Origin: Cellulomonas humilata
GTDB taxonomy: Bacteria > Actinomycetota > Actinomycetes > Actinomycetales > Cellulomonadaceae
Assembly (NCBI RefSeq): GCF_030814415.1
Contig: NZ_JAUSVB010000001.1
Location: forward strand, 248,001 to 312,000
Length of the DNA stretch: 64,000 nucleotides
Direction of reading: 5' to 3'
Of the stretch, positions 45,301-53,790 are shown piece by piece (the stretch's first letter is position 1; the number at the start of each line of letters is the position of its first letter). A program made the position numbers and the translations under genes. The notes beneath the pieces were generated by a model. It was not told the DNA's origin, searched no databases, and saw nothing but the letters and a program-made list of their open reading frames with translations.

Positions 45301-46041
45301 CAGCTCGGCGGCACGCGCACGGACCGCGTCGGTGAGCAGGATCTCCCGGCACGGCGGCGCCCAGACGCCGTGGTCGGCCACCTCGAGGCTGCGCTGGTCC
45401 GCGATGGAGAACCAGCGGATCTCCTCGACGTCCTCACCCCACAGCTCGACGCGCAGCGGGTGGTCCTCGGTGGGCGGGAACACGTCGATGATCCCGCCGC
45501 GCACCGCGAACTCGCCGCGCTTCTCCACCATGTCGACGCGCGTGTACGCCGCGGCGACGAGCCTCTCCGCGAGGTCCGCCAGGTCCACCCGGTCGCCCGT
45601 GCTGATCGCGACGGGCACCAGCTCCCCGAGCCCCTCGACCACCGGCTGCAGGAGCGCCCGCACCGGCATGACGAGCACGCGGACCGGACCGGCGTGGCCC
45701 TCGGTCTCCGGGTGCGCGAGGCGTCGGAACACCGCGAGGCGCCGGGCCACGGTGTCGCTGCGCGGCGACAGCCGCTCGTGCGGCAGCGTCTCCCACGACG
45801 GCAGCACCGCGACGTCGTCGGCCGGCACGTAGCAGCGGAGCGCGGCGGCCAGCTCGTCGGCGTCCCGGCCCGTGGCCGTCACGACGACGAGCGGGCGACC
45901 CGACGCGAGCGCGGCGAGCAGCGGCGGGCGCACCCCCGCAGGGCCGACGACATCGAGCTCACCGCGCGCGCGGACGGATTCCACCGCAGCGGCGGCGGCC
46001 GGGTCGGAGAGCAGGGCGGGCAGGAGGCCGGTGAGGTCCAT
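42376..46041 (-). CDS. mfd: Transcription-repair coupling factor Mfd
   Basis: A 1221-residue motor that removes stalled RNA polymerase from damaged DNA and recruits UvrA. The UvrB-like part occupies the first 350 residues (LPSWETLPHERLSPRSD). The RNA-polymerase-interaction domain lies near 535-590 (HDYVVHEQHGVGRF). The translocase has Walker A GDVGYGKTE near 690-698, DEEQ near 794 and a TRG region with HGKMNEHQLE; the C-terminal domain ends with KRLYPGAV. ATG 46041 follows GAAGGAACC; the track's longer frame has no ribosome site. Confidence 0.97.
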   Translation of the reverse strand: MDLTGLLPALLSDPAAAAAVESVRARGELDVVGPAGVRPPLLAALASGRPLVVVTATGRDADELAAALRCYVPADDVAVLPSWETLPHERLSPRSDTVARRLAVFRRLAHPETEGHAGPVRVLVMPVRALLQPVVEGLGELVPVAISTGDRVDLADLAERLVAAAYTRVDMVEKRGEFAVRGGIIDVFPPTEDHPLRVELWGEDVEEIRWFSIADQRSLEVADHGVWAPPCREILLTDAVRARAAELVPQLPGAVDMLDKLAAGIAVEGMESLAPALVESMVPVLDLVADDSLLVLVDPERVRRRAHDLVATTQEFLEAAWTSAAAGAATPLDLSAASFASFAEIRALAAVRGLGWWTLSPFSLDVDATEAAKPDDFYEGATGTGHTAARNLAPHENRMADDLAATADTLVIAARDVERYRGEVARAVADVRVLQQAGWRLVLATEGHGPAQRMVEQLKAAEVPARLVGTIAEEPEGGVVLVVPAPVGPGFVAEPLHLAVFSESDLTGRAGTSTRDMRKMPSRRRNVVDPLQLRPHDYVVHEQHGVGRFVELVQRTIGTGATAATREYLVIEYASSKRGQPGDRLFVPSDQLDQVTKYVGGEAPSLSKMGGGDWAKTKGRAKKAVKEIAAELIRLYSARMATAGHAFGPDTPWQRELEDAFAYVETPDQAATIDEVKADMEKPIPMDRLVCGDVGYGKTEIAVRAAFKAVQDGKQVAILVPTTLLVQQHLDTFSERYSAFPVTVKALSRFQSPKESKEVVAGLSDGTVDVVIGTHRLITGEVRFKDLGLVVIDEEQRFGVEHKETLKALRTNVDVLAMSATPIPRTLEMAVTGIREMSTLATPPEERHPVLTFVGAYDEKQISAAIRRELLREGQVFYVHNKVDSIERTASRLMELVPEARVAVAHGKMNEHQLEQVIVDFWEKRFDVLVCTTIVETGLDISNANTLILERADLLGLSQLHQLRGRVGRGRERAYSYFLYPPEKPLTETAHDRLQTIAANTDLGAGMAVAMKDLEIRGAGNLLGGEQSGHIEGVGFDLYIRMVGEAVANFRGDVEEELPDVTIELPVDAHIPHDYIAHERLRLEAYRKIAASADSAALGEVRAELVDRYGAVPSAVDNLFEVAEFRQHVRNSGLSDVTAQGKFVRFAPVDLPESAQLRLKRLYPGAVLKPTTRTVLVPWPMTARLGGRPVQGREVMLWARQFIDAVVRGDVSAAASVGTGR

Positions 46042-46192
46042 GGTTCCTTCGCATGGTCGGGGCCCGCGCACGACGGCGCAGCACGACAGCCCCGGATCCA
46101 TCGGACCCGGGGTGCGCAGCCAGTCTACGAGCCGCCGCCGACACGTGACCGCTAGCCTGCGCGCAGGTGGATGCCGAGAATCAGGAGATGCC

Positions 46193-47383
46193 GTGCACGT
46201 GGTGGTGGTCGGGGCCGGGATCGTCGGCCTTGCGGTGGCAGCACGCCTGACCGGCGACGGGCACCGCGTGACGGTGGTCGAGAAGGAGCAGGCCGTCGCC
46301 GTGCACCAGACGGGCCGGAACTCGGGCGTGATCCACTCGGGCCTCTACTACACGCCGGGCAGCCTGAAGGCGCGCATGTCGGTCGCCGGTCAGCGGAGCA
46401 TGACGGAGTACGCCCGCGCGCACGGCGTCGACGTCGAGATCATCGGCAAGCTCGTCGTCGCGACGACTCCCGACCAGGTGGCCGGGCTGCACCGGCTCGC
46501 CGAGCGCGCACGCGCCAACGGTGTCCCGGCGCAGCTCGTCGGCCGGTCCGGCGCCCGCGAGCGCGAGCCGCACGTGGCCTGCGTCGACGCGCTGTGGGTG
46601 GAGAGCACCGGGATCGTCGACTACACCGGCGTCTGCCGTGCGCTGGCCGCCCAGGTGTCGGCGGGCGAGGGCGCGGTCCGGTTCGGGACCCGCGTCGTCG
46701 CCGCCACCGAGACGGCCGACGGCGTGCACCTGGAGCTCGAGCACCTCGGCACCACGACCGAGCTGCGGGCGGACGCCGTGGTGGCCTGCGCGGGTCTCCA
46801 TGCCGACCGCGTCGCGCGTGCCTGCGGCCTCGACCCGGGCGCGCGCATCGTGCCGTTCCGCGGCGAGTACTTCGAGCTGTCCGCGACCGCCGCCGAGCTG
46901 GTCAACGGCCTCGTCTACCCCGTCCCCGACCCGCGGTTCCCGTTCCTGGGCGTGCACCTGACCCGCATGGTCGGCGGCGGGGTGCACGCGGGGCCCAACG
47001 CTGTGCTCGCCCTGGCGCGCGAGGGGTACACCTGGCGCGACGTCGACCTGCGCGACACGGTCGACGCCCTGACCTGGCCGGGCCTGTGGCGGATGGGCGT
47101 CCGGAACGCGGTGCCCGGCGCCCGCGAGGTGGGCAGGTCGCTGTCCCGGCGCGCGTTCGCGCACAGCCTGGCCGCCCTGGTCCCCGCGATCGTCCCGGAC
47201 GACCTCGTGCCCTCGCCCGCCGGGGTGCGTGCGCAGGCGGTCGCGCGTGACGGCCGGCTCGTCGACGACTTCCTGCTGCAGCGCACCGCCCGCCAGGTCC
47301 ATGTGCTCAACGCGCCGTCACCGGCGGCGACGTGCGCCCTGGAGATCGCGGGCCACGTGGTCGGCCAGCTCGCTCTGTCCTGA
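46193..47383 (+). CDS. lhgO: L-2-hydroxyglutarate oxidase-like FAD enzyme
   Basis: A 396-residue DAO-family flavoprotein. FAD motif VVVVGAGIVGLAVAARL at the start; EKEQAVAVHQTGRNSGVIHSGLYY is the family hallmark of LhgO/YgaF; PFRGEYFEL and HLTRMVGGGVHAGPNAVLA follow. It oxidises L-2-hydroxyglutarate to 2-oxoglutarate, feeding electrons to the membrane. GTG 46193 has CAGGAGATG. Divergent from mfd across 151 bp. Confidence 0.93.
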   Translation: MHVVVVGAGIVGLAVAARLTGDGHRVTVVEKEQAVAVHQTGRNSGVIHSGLYYTPGSLKARMSVAGQRSMTEYARAHGVDVEIIGKLVVATTPDQVAGLHRLAERARANGVPAQLVGRSGAREREPHVACVDALWVESTGIVDYTGVCRALAAQVSAGEGAVRFGTRVVAATETADGVHLELEHLGTTTELRADAVVACAGLHADRVARACGLDPGARIVPFRGEYFELSATAAELVNGLVYPVPDPRFPFLGVHLTRMVGGGVHAGPNAVLALAREGYTWRDVDLRDTVDALTWPGLWRMGVRNAVPGAREVGRSLSRRAFAHSLAALVPAIVPDDLVPSPAGVRAQAVARDGRLVDDFLLQRTARQVHVLNAPSPAATCALEIAGHVVGQLALS

Positions 47384-47554
47384 GGCCGCCCTGGACCGAA
47401 CGTGTGACGGCACCCTTCTGACCCGGGTGAAAAGGGGTCCGCGCGGGCCGGACGGGCTCGTCGCGTCGGTACCGTGGGCACGTTCCACATGTCCGCTTTC
47501 TGGCGCTTTGGTCGGTCGTCGATCCGCTGGACCCCACCCCTGCCGAGGTCGCCG

Positions 47555-48277
47555 ATGTCCACCCCGCACAGCCCGTCCCGGGCCCCCGCCGCAGCCGCCC
47601 CGCGCGGTCGTGCCGTGGTGCTCGCGGCCGCGCTCGTGCTCGGGCTCGGCGCGACCGCCGGGTGCACCTCGCACGGGACGACGCCGGACGCCGCTGCCTC
47701 GTCGTCGGCCTCGTCGTCGGCTTCCGCCCGCGACCGCGCCGGATCAGCCACCGACCGCCCGTCCGGCGGTGCCGCGACTCCCGACCCGGCGGCCACCGGC
47801 TCGTCGGAGGGCAGCAGCTCAGAGCGCAGCAGTGCGGAGGTGCTCGCGAGCGAGATCCTGCCGTCGCAGGCCCCTGGGCCGTCCGGGCTGCCCGTCCCGG
47901 CAGCACCCGGTCCGTCGCTGACGGGTCCGCTGCCCGCGACCGGCAACGCGAACGGTGCCGTGGTGAAGGGCTTCCCGACGACGGTCGTGCCCATCCCGGA
48001 GGGCCTCACCGTCGTGTCCAGCTCGGTGTCCGCATCGGGCGACCGGCTGCAGGTCGGCCTCCAGGCGAGCAGCGACGCCGCCCCCGCAGACGTCCAGGCC
48101 GCCTATGTCGCCGCCCTGAGCGCCGCGGGCTTCGCCGTCGGTGACTCCCCCGCCCTGCCGGGCACCACCGCCACGTCCTTCACCCGTGGGCCCGACGGGC
48201 TGGTGCTGACGGTGACCGCCCGCACCGGCGGTGGCACCGAGCTGTCCGTCGCCGGCACGCTGACGACGGCCGGGTGA
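47555..48277 (+). CDS. Putative lipoprotein, Ser/Ala-rich
   Basis: A 240-residue protein with a probable lipoprotein signal (VLAAALVLGLGATAGC, Cys near 37), then a low-complexity Ser/Ala/Asp linker to about residue 130. The C-terminal folded part (from about 140, FPTTVVPIPEGLTVVSSSV) has a compact beta-alpha pattern, with DVQAAYVAALSAAGF at the centre. No family is recognised. It precedes the MFS gene by 6 nt and may form one operon with it, hence possibly linked to the polysaccharide region. Confidence 0.75.
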   Translation: MSTPHSPSRAPAAAAPRGRAVVLAAALVLGLGATAGCTSHGTTPDAAASSSASSSASARDRAGSATDRPSGGAATPDPAATGSSEGSSSERSSAEVLASEILPSQAPGPSGLPVPAAPGPSLTGPLPATGNANGAVVKGFPTTVVPIPEGLTVVSSSVSASGDRLQVGLQASSDAAPADVQAAYVAALSAAGFAVGDSPALPGTTATSFTRGPDGLVLTVTARTGGGTELSVAGTLTTAG

Positions 48278-48283
48278 CCGGCG

Positions 48284-49651
48284 GTGTACCTGTCCCTGCG
48301 CGACCGCCCCGCCCGCAGCGAAGCCGCCTCGCCGGAGGAGGCGCGCGCCGTCCGGGCTGCCAAGCGCGGTCGCGTCTCGTCGGTCGTCATCACCCTCGGC
48401 GTCGTCAGCCTGCTGACCGACATCTCCTCGGAGTCCGTCGCCGCCGTCCTGCCGCTCTACCTGACCACTGCTCTCGGCCTCTCGACGCTCGCCTACGGGT
48501 TCGTCGACGGACTCATGCAGGGCGCCAGCGCCCTCGTCCGGATCGCCGGCGGTTGGGCAGCGGACAAGGGTGACCACCCGAAGTGGGTGGCCGTCGTCGG
48601 CTACGGCCTCTCCGCGATCACCCGCGGGGTCCTGCTCGTCGCCAGCAGCTTCGGTGCGGTCGTCGCGATCGTCGCGGTCGACCGCATCGGCAAGGGCATC
48701 CGCACGGCGCCGCGCGATGCGATGATCACGGCGTCGTCCGACCCGCGCACGCTCGGCCGGTCGTTCGGGGTGCACCGCACGCTCGACACCATCGGCGCCG
48801 CCCTCGGGCCGCTCCTCGCGTTCGTGGTGCTGTGGGCCATCCCCGACGGCTACCAGACGGTGTTCGTCATCTCGTTCGGCTGCGCCGTCATCGGGCTCGC
48901 CGCGCTCGTCCTGCTGGTGCCCGACCTGCGCCCACGCCGGGCTGCCTGGCTCACCCAGCACCGCTCGCGCGAGGCCCGCAAGCTGCCCAAGTGCAAGGGC
49001 TGCAGCTGCGACATCCCCGGGCTCGAGCCCGCGGGCCGCCCGTTCAGCTGGACGTTCCTCACGGAGCCGGGCCTGCGCCGCATCTTCGTGATGGCCGGCG
49101 TCCTCGCCCTGCTCACCGTCGGCGACGGCTTCATCTACCTCTCCCTGCAGTCGCGCGACGGCTTCGCGACCCAGTGGTTCCCGCTCCTGTACGTCGGGAC
49201 GAACGTCGCCTACATGGCCCTCGCGATCCCCGTGGGCCGGCTGGCGGACCGGGTCGGGCGGGCGCGGGTCTTCGTCTGGGGCCACGCCGCGCTCGTGGCC
49301 GCCTACGTATGCGCCGGCGTCGCGACCGGGTCCGCCGCGACCACCGTCGCGGCCCTCCTCCTGCTCGGGCTGTTCTACGCCGCGACGGACGGCGTGCTCG
49401 CCGCACTCGTCGGTCGGCGGGCCGCCCCGAACGTCCGGGCGTCGGCCATCGGCACCGCACAGACCGTGGTCGCCGTGGCGCGCATGGCGTCGTCCGCCCT
49501 CTTCGGCCTCCTCTGGTACACCGTCGGCCGCGGGCCCGCGATCCTGACGGTGGCGGTCCTCCTCGCGTGCGCCGTCCCGGTCGCGTGGTACGTCGTGCGC
49601 GGGCTCGACGCCCCGGTCCCCGAGCCCGTCGACGCCGCGGCGGACCGGTGA
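48284..49651 (+). CDS. MFS transporter with Cys-rich central loop
   Basis: A 455-residue major-facilitator protein with about 12 helices. The A-like motif GWAADKGDHPKWV after helix 2 and GRLADRVGRARVFV after helix 8 are clear. The N-terminal LLTDISSESVAAVLPLYL is found in a distinct MFS group of uncharacterised members. The central loop holds CKGCSCDIPG, three Cys within five residues, possibly a metal or redox site. Start GTG 48284. It overlaps the next gene by 4 nt. Confidence 0.88.
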   Translation: MYLSLRDRPARSEAASPEEARAVRAAKRGRVSSVVITLGVVSLLTDISSESVAAVLPLYLTTALGLSTLAYGFVDGLMQGASALVRIAGGWAADKGDHPKWVAVVGYGLSAITRGVLLVASSFGAVVAIVAVDRIGKGIRTAPRDAMITASSDPRTLGRSFGVHRTLDTIGAALGPLLAFVVLWAIPDGYQTVFVISFGCAVIGLAALVLLVPDLRPRRAAWLTQHRSREARKLPKCKGCSCDIPGLEPAGRPFSWTFLTEPGLRRIFVMAGVLALLTVGDGFIYLSLQSRDGFATQWFPLLYVGTNVAYMALAIPVGRLADRVGRARVFVWGHAALVAAYVCAGVATGSAATTVAALLLLGLFYAATDGVLAALVGRRAAPNVRASAIGTAQTVVAVARMASSALFGLLWYTVGRGPAILTVAVLLACAVPVAWYVVRGLDAPVPEPVDAAADR

Positions 49652-50670
49652 GACGAGTGAGGTCCCGGGTCGCGATCCTCGTCGCCGTCACGGTCGTCGC
49701 CGTCGTCGGGATGGGTGGCTACGCCGTCGCGGCCTGGCGATCGAACCGTGCGGCCGTCGAGTCCGCACCGCCCGTCGCGTCGACCGCCCTGGACGCCGTG
49801 CTCGCCGGCCCGCACCTCGTGTTCCGCTCGACCCTGCCGGGCAACGAGTACGGCCTGGTCGCCGCGGTGCCGCTCGACGACCCGGACGGCCCGCGCGCGT
49901 TCACGGACGTCGCCTGCGACCGTGTCGACGTCGCCGGCCCGCTCGCCTCCTGCCTGCGCACGCTCGCCGGCATCGCCACCCGGTGGGAGGCCGAGCTGCT
50001 GGACACCGACTGGCAGCCCGTCGAGACGTGGGGCCTGCCCGGGATCCCCAGCCGCACCCGGCTGTCCGACGACGGCACCCTCGTCGCGACGACCTCGTTC
50101 GTCACCGGCCACACCTACGCGACGGTCGGTTTCTCGACGCTCACCGAGATCCACCGCGCCGACGGCACCTCGCTGGGCAACGTCGAGGACTTCGCCCTGA
50201 CCGTCGACGGTGCCCCGTTCACGGCCGCGGACCGCAACATCTGGGGCGTGACGTTCGTCGACGACGACACCTTCTACGCGACCGCCGCCTCGCAGTCCGC
50301 GGGGACGACGTGGCTGGTCGAGGGCTCGGTCGAGGACCGGACCCTGACATCGGTGCGGGACGGCGCCGAGTGCCCGTCCGTCTCGCCGGACCGCACGGAG
50401 GTCGCCTACAAGAAGGTGGTGGACACGGTGGCGGGGCAGCCCGTCTGGGCCCTGGCCGTGCTCGACCTCGCCACGGGGACCGAGAGCCTGCTGCCCGCCA
50501 CCCGGGGCGTCGACGACCAGGCCGAGTGGCTCGACGACGACACGCTCCTGTACGGCCTGTCCCGAGCCGACCAGCCGGGGACCACCGATGTGTGGACGGT
50601 GGACGCGTCGCCCGACGCCACGCCGACCATCCTCATCCCGGGTGCATGGTCGCCGGCGGTGGTGAGGTGA
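49648..50670 (+). CDS. Membrane-anchored TolB-like beta-propeller protein
   Basis: A 340-residue protein. One N-terminal membrane helix (ILVAVTVVAVVGMGGYAVA) is followed by an extracytoplasmic region with repeated beta-strand patterns: LSDDGTLVATTSF, VSPDRTEVAYKK, and DDTLLYGLS, as in TolB/PD40 propellers. No catalytic residues are apparent. GTG 49648 overlaps the MFS stop, and its own stop overlaps the glycosyltransferase start, so the three genes are translated as a unit. Confidence 0.8.
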   Translation: MRRVRSRVAILVAVTVVAVVGMGGYAVAAWRSNRAAVESAPPVASTALDAVLAGPHLVFRSTLPGNEYGLVAAVPLDDPDGPRAFTDVACDRVDVAGPLASCLRTLAGIATRWEAELLDTDWQPVETWGLPGIPSRTRLSDDGTLVATTSFVTGHTYATVGFSTLTEIHRADGTSLGNVEDFALTVDGAPFTAADRNIWGVTFVDDDTFYATAASQSAGTTWLVEGSVEDRTLTSVRDGAECPSVSPDRTEVAYKKVVDTVAGQPVWALAVLDLATGTESLLPATRGVDDQAEWLDDDTLLYGLSRADQPGTTDVWTVDASPDATPTILIPGAWSPAVVR

Positions 50671-51836
50671 TCGCGGCGACGGGCGACGTCCGCGCGCTGG
50701 TGTACGCGCCGTACTCGTTCAGCGGCCGCGGACCGGCCGAGAGCTGTGCGCAGATCGCCGGCGGGATGGTGGCCACCGGTCTCCGGACCGAGGTCTTCGC
50801 GGGCCGCGCCAGAACTCCCCTGCCGGAGGGAGTCACGGTCCGCGCCCCGTTCCCGGCGGTGACCAGCAGACTCCCGTGGCGCCGGGTCGAGCGACCCGCG
50901 CTGCGCATGCTGGACCGACAGTTCCTCCGGGCCGTCGCGACAGCGGACCCGCGCTCGACGGTCGCGCACTTCTGGCCCGGAACTCCGGGCGCCGCCGTCG
51001 AGGCTGCCCGCGAGCGCGGCATCGTGACGGTGCGCGAGATGATCAACTCCGCCTGCGCGACGGCCGGCCCCCTCCTGGATGCGGCCTACGCCCGGCTGGG
51101 GATGCCACCGGCGCACGCGGTGACGAAGGACGTGATCGACGGCGAGACGGCCGAGCTCCGGCACTACGACTACTACTTCGCGTCGAATCCCGAGGTGGAG
51201 CGGTCTCTCCTCGCGCTCGACATCCGACCCGAGCAGATCCTGCCGACCTCGTTCGGCTGGCGGCCGGAGCGCTTCGACCTGGACGCCACCGTGGAGCGGC
51301 CCTCCGGGTTCCAGGCCGTCTTCGTCGGCCGGATCGGTGTGCGCAAGGGCGTCCCCGAGCTCCTGGAGGCCTGGGCGTCCCTCGACGTCGACGGCGAGCT
51401 GGTCCTCGTGGGCGCGGTCGACGACGAGATCCGGGAGCTGGTCGACGCGCACACCCGGTCGGGCCGCGTCCGCCTGGCGGGCTACGTGGAGAACCCGGCG
51501 GCGCTGTACGCCGGATCGGACGTCTTCGTCTTCCCCACCTGGGAGGAGGGCGGTCCGCAGGTGACCTACGAGGCCGCTGCCTGCGGCCTCCCGGTCGTCA
51601 CGACGCCGATGGGAGCCGCTCGGCTCGTCGAGGACGGGCGCACGGGCGTCGTCGTCGAGCCCGGCTCGGTCGCACAGCTCGCCTCGGCGATCCGGCTGCT
51701 GGCCGACGACGCCGAGATCCGACGGACCTACGCTGCAGCCGCGCAGGCCGCCGCCGCCCGGTTCACGTACGGCCGGGTCGGCGCCCAGCGCGCCGAGCTG
51801 CTCCGCGGGGCGCTGCACGCCCGTGCCGTCGGCTGA
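50667..51836 (+). CDS. GT4-type glycosyltransferase
   Basis: A 389-residue GT-B enzyme. The C-terminal nucleotide-sugar domain has AVFVGRIGVRKGVPELLEA, VFVFPTWEEGGPQVTYEAAACGLPVVTT, with the E-x7-E pair used by retaining family-4 enzymes. The N-terminal acceptor domain starts GDVRALVYAPYSFSGRGPAE. GTG 50667 overlaps the TolB-like gene; an in-frame ATG at 50646 is an alternative. Its 3' end overlaps the convergent Wzz-like gene by 74 nt. Confidence 0.92.
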   Translation: MIAATGDVRALVYAPYSFSGRGPAESCAQIAGGMVATGLRTEVFAGRARTPLPEGVTVRAPFPAVTSRLPWRRVERPALRMLDRQFLRAVATADPRSTVAHFWPGTPGAAVEAARERGIVTVREMINSACATAGPLLDAAYARLGMPPAHAVTKDVIDGETAELRHYDYYFASNPEVERSLLALDIRPEQILPTSFGWRPERFDLDATVERPSGFQAVFVGRIGVRKGVPELLEAWASLDVDGELVLVGAVDDEIRELVDAHTRSGRVRLAGYVENPAALYAGSDVFVFPTWEEGGPQVTYEAAACGLPVVTTPMGAARLVEDGRTGVVVEPGSVAQLASAIRLLADDAEIRRTYAAAAQAAAARFTYGRVGAQRAELLRGALHARAVG

Positions 51837-52674
51837 CGCCCGCCTGCTGGTCGGCCGCAGGACGACGCCTGTCGACGTGCGCCGCGGCGGTCGCCGTCGT
51901 CCACCCGATCCCGTCAGCGTGCCCGTCCGGCGGCACGGCAGGACGCTTCCCGCGCGGGGGATGCCCGACCAGCCGTGTCCGCAACGTCCCGGGCGCCGCC
52001 CGACGTCCAGGGGCCCCGCTGGGCACGAGCGCGGGAACGGCACCCGACCACGGCTGCCGGGAGTGCGGCTCGAGGATCTGGATCGCGGCGAGCACGCCCA
52101 CACCGACCAGGACCCAGATCATCACCAGAGCGCGGACCTTGCTGCCGTGGATGTAGATGATCGACGGCGCGGCAGGCACGACCGCCGTCGTGATCCGGTC
52201 GGACGGGGCGACGCCCTGCTGCAGGCCCGCCAGCTCGGTGTCGATGCTCTCGAGGAGCTGCGCCCGACGCGTTCGGACGACCTCGGCAGTCGGACCGCTC
52301 ACCTGGACGTCGAGCACCTGTCGCGGGTAGACGCGCGACCACTGGCCCCCGTGGTCCGGAAGCTTGACCTGCGACCCGTCCACGATGCCCTGGCCGACGA
52401 TCGTCGCCGCGGGGTCGGCCATCTGGTTCCACGTAGCGTTCCCGTTCACGCGCTTCGCGACAGCGCCGGCGGCGATGATCAGGTCGCTGGAGGTGGTGCG
52501 CAGGGCGTTGGGGTTGATCGCGCTGGTGGGCGCCAGGAACGTGACCTCCGCCTTCGACCAGTAGGCGCCCTCGGCGGAGACGGCGACGTAGCTGGCGAGC
52601 AGCCCGATGAGCACGGCACCGAGCAGCACGTACCACCGATGCACGAGTGCCAGGAGCGCGTCCCAGATCGTCAT
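51763..52674 (-). CDS. Wzz-like polysaccharide co-polymerase, basic tail
   Basis: A 303-residue bitopic-type protein. The first helix (about 13-34) follows LLALVHRWYVLLGA; the extracytoplasmic part (35-180) holds Wzz-like strand-helix units; the second helix is RALVMIWVLVGVGVLAAIQIL. The last 100 residues are Arg/Pro/Ala-rich and highly basic, overlapping the 3' end of the glycosyltransferase gene. Either this is a real cytoplasmic tail or a frameshift has extended the frame. The ATG 52674 has GGAGGTGA. Paralogue of the divergent gene at 52870. Confidence 0.75.
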   Translation of the reverse strand: MTIWDALLALVHRWYVLLGAVLIGLLASYVAVSAEGAYWSKAEVTFLAPTSAINPNALRTTSSDLIIAAGAVAKRVNGNATWNQMADPAATIVGQGIVDGSQVKLPDHGGQWSRVYPRQVLDVQVSGPTAEVVRTRRAQLLESIDTELAGLQQGVAPSDRITTAVVPAAPSIIYIHGSKVRALVMIWVLVGVGVLAAIQILEPHSRQPWSGAVPALVPSGAPGRRAAPGTLRTRLVGHPPRGKRPAVPPDGHADGIGWTTATAAAHVDRRRPAADQQAGVSRRHGRAAPRGAARRAGRRPGRT

Positions 52675-52869
52675 CGCCCGTCACCTCCTCGCACCTCGTC
52701 GAGTCTGGCACGGTGACCAGGGCCGACAGCCCGGCAACCGGATGAAGATATCGTGACGAATCGGACATGATTCCGAGTGCTCGTGCCGTGGGCGCAGACC
52801 CCGGCGCTAACCTCGAAGGACCGCCGCCAGCGACGTTCGTGCGGGCGGTCGAACCCGACAGGAGCACCC

Positions 52870-53790
52870 ATGGAGTTCACCGCCGTCCTCGCCGCACTCC
52901 TGCGGCGGTGGTACGTCGTGCTCGTGGGTCTCCTCTTGACCGCCGGTCTCGTGTACGTGGCGAACGACGCCGTCCCGCCGACCTACAGCGCGACCGGCAG
53001 CGTGCTCCTCCTCCCTCCCGGAGCCTCCGTCGCGGACGGCTCGAACCCCCTGCTCGCGCTGGGCGGGCTCGAGCAGCCGGCAGCGTTGGTCGTCGCCTAC
53101 CTCGCGGGCGACGAGTCCCGCCAGGTGTTCGCCGAAGACTTCCCGAACACCACCTACGACATCGTGCTCGACCCGCTCTCCCGCGGCCCGCTGGTGCTGA
53201 TCAAGGTGGAGGACCCGTCCGAGGACGACGTGATGGCGGCCCTCGGCGCCGTCCTCGACACCCTGCCCGACGCCCTGTCCATGCTCCAGGACCAGGTCGA
53301 CGCGCCGGCGGACTCCCGCGTCACGTCGATGCCCCTCTCGGTCGACACGCGGCCCACCACCGAGCGCAGCGACTCGCTGCGTGCGCTCATCGCCGCAGCA
53401 GGCGTCGGGATGGTGCTGACCCTCGTCGGTGCGATCGCGTTCGACAGCCTGGCGGCGCGTCGTCGCGAGCACCGCCGAGCGACCGTGGCCGTGCCGGACG
53501 TCGAGGAGCAGGAGCCGACCGTGGTCGCGCCCGCGCAGGTCGACGAGCCCGCGGCCGTGGTCCCCGAGGCGGCCCCGGCGCCGGAGGCCGAGCCGGAGCC
53601 CGAGCCGGGGGCCGAGCCGGAGAACGTCGAGACGAACGAGGCGGACCCGGTGTCGTCCCCGACGGGCGCCTCGCACATCCAGCCCCAGGACTTCGCCCGC
53701 TCCGAGGAGCTGTACGGCTCGCAGTGGCCGCCGCAGGCGCTGGACGACCCCGCCCTCGACGACGAGTACCACATCATCCATCGTGGGTAG
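52870..53790 (+). CDS. Wzz-like polysaccharide co-polymerase, acidic tail
   Basis: A 306-residue protein with two membrane helices (about 13-34, after LAALLRRWYVVL, and about 179-199) and an extracytoplasmic domain between. Chain-length determinants of the Wzz type have this layout and control polymer size. The cytoplasmic tail has a Glu/Pro-rich stretch (EAEPEPEPGAEPEN). No Tyr cluster or kinase domain is seen. ATG 52870 has CAGGAGCACCC. It overlaps the polymerase-like gene by 8 nt. Confidence 0.8.
   Translation: MEFTAVLAALLRRWYVVLVGLLLTAGLVYVANDAVPPTYSATGSVLLLPPGASVADGSNPLLALGGLEQPAALVVAYLAGDESRQVFAEDFPNTTYDIVLDPLSRGPLVLIKVEDPSEDDVMAALGAVLDTLPDALSMLQDQVDAPADSRVTSMPLSVDTRPTTERSDSLRALIAAAGVGMVLTLVGAIAFDSLAARRREHRRATVAVPDVEEQEPTVVAPAQVDEPAAVVPEAAPAPEAEPEPEPGAEPENVETNEADPVSSPTGASHIQPQDFARSEELYGSQWPPQALDDPALDDEYHIIHRG

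Noticed and set aside
41974..46155. A 1393-codon plus-strand frame opposite mfd
   Set aside because: It is the antisense of mfd with no domain or ribosome site; shadow.
51763..52674. Calling the basic-tailed Wzz-like gene a pseudogene
   Set aside because: The two helices and extracytoplasmic domain are intact with a good start; only the tail is doubtful.
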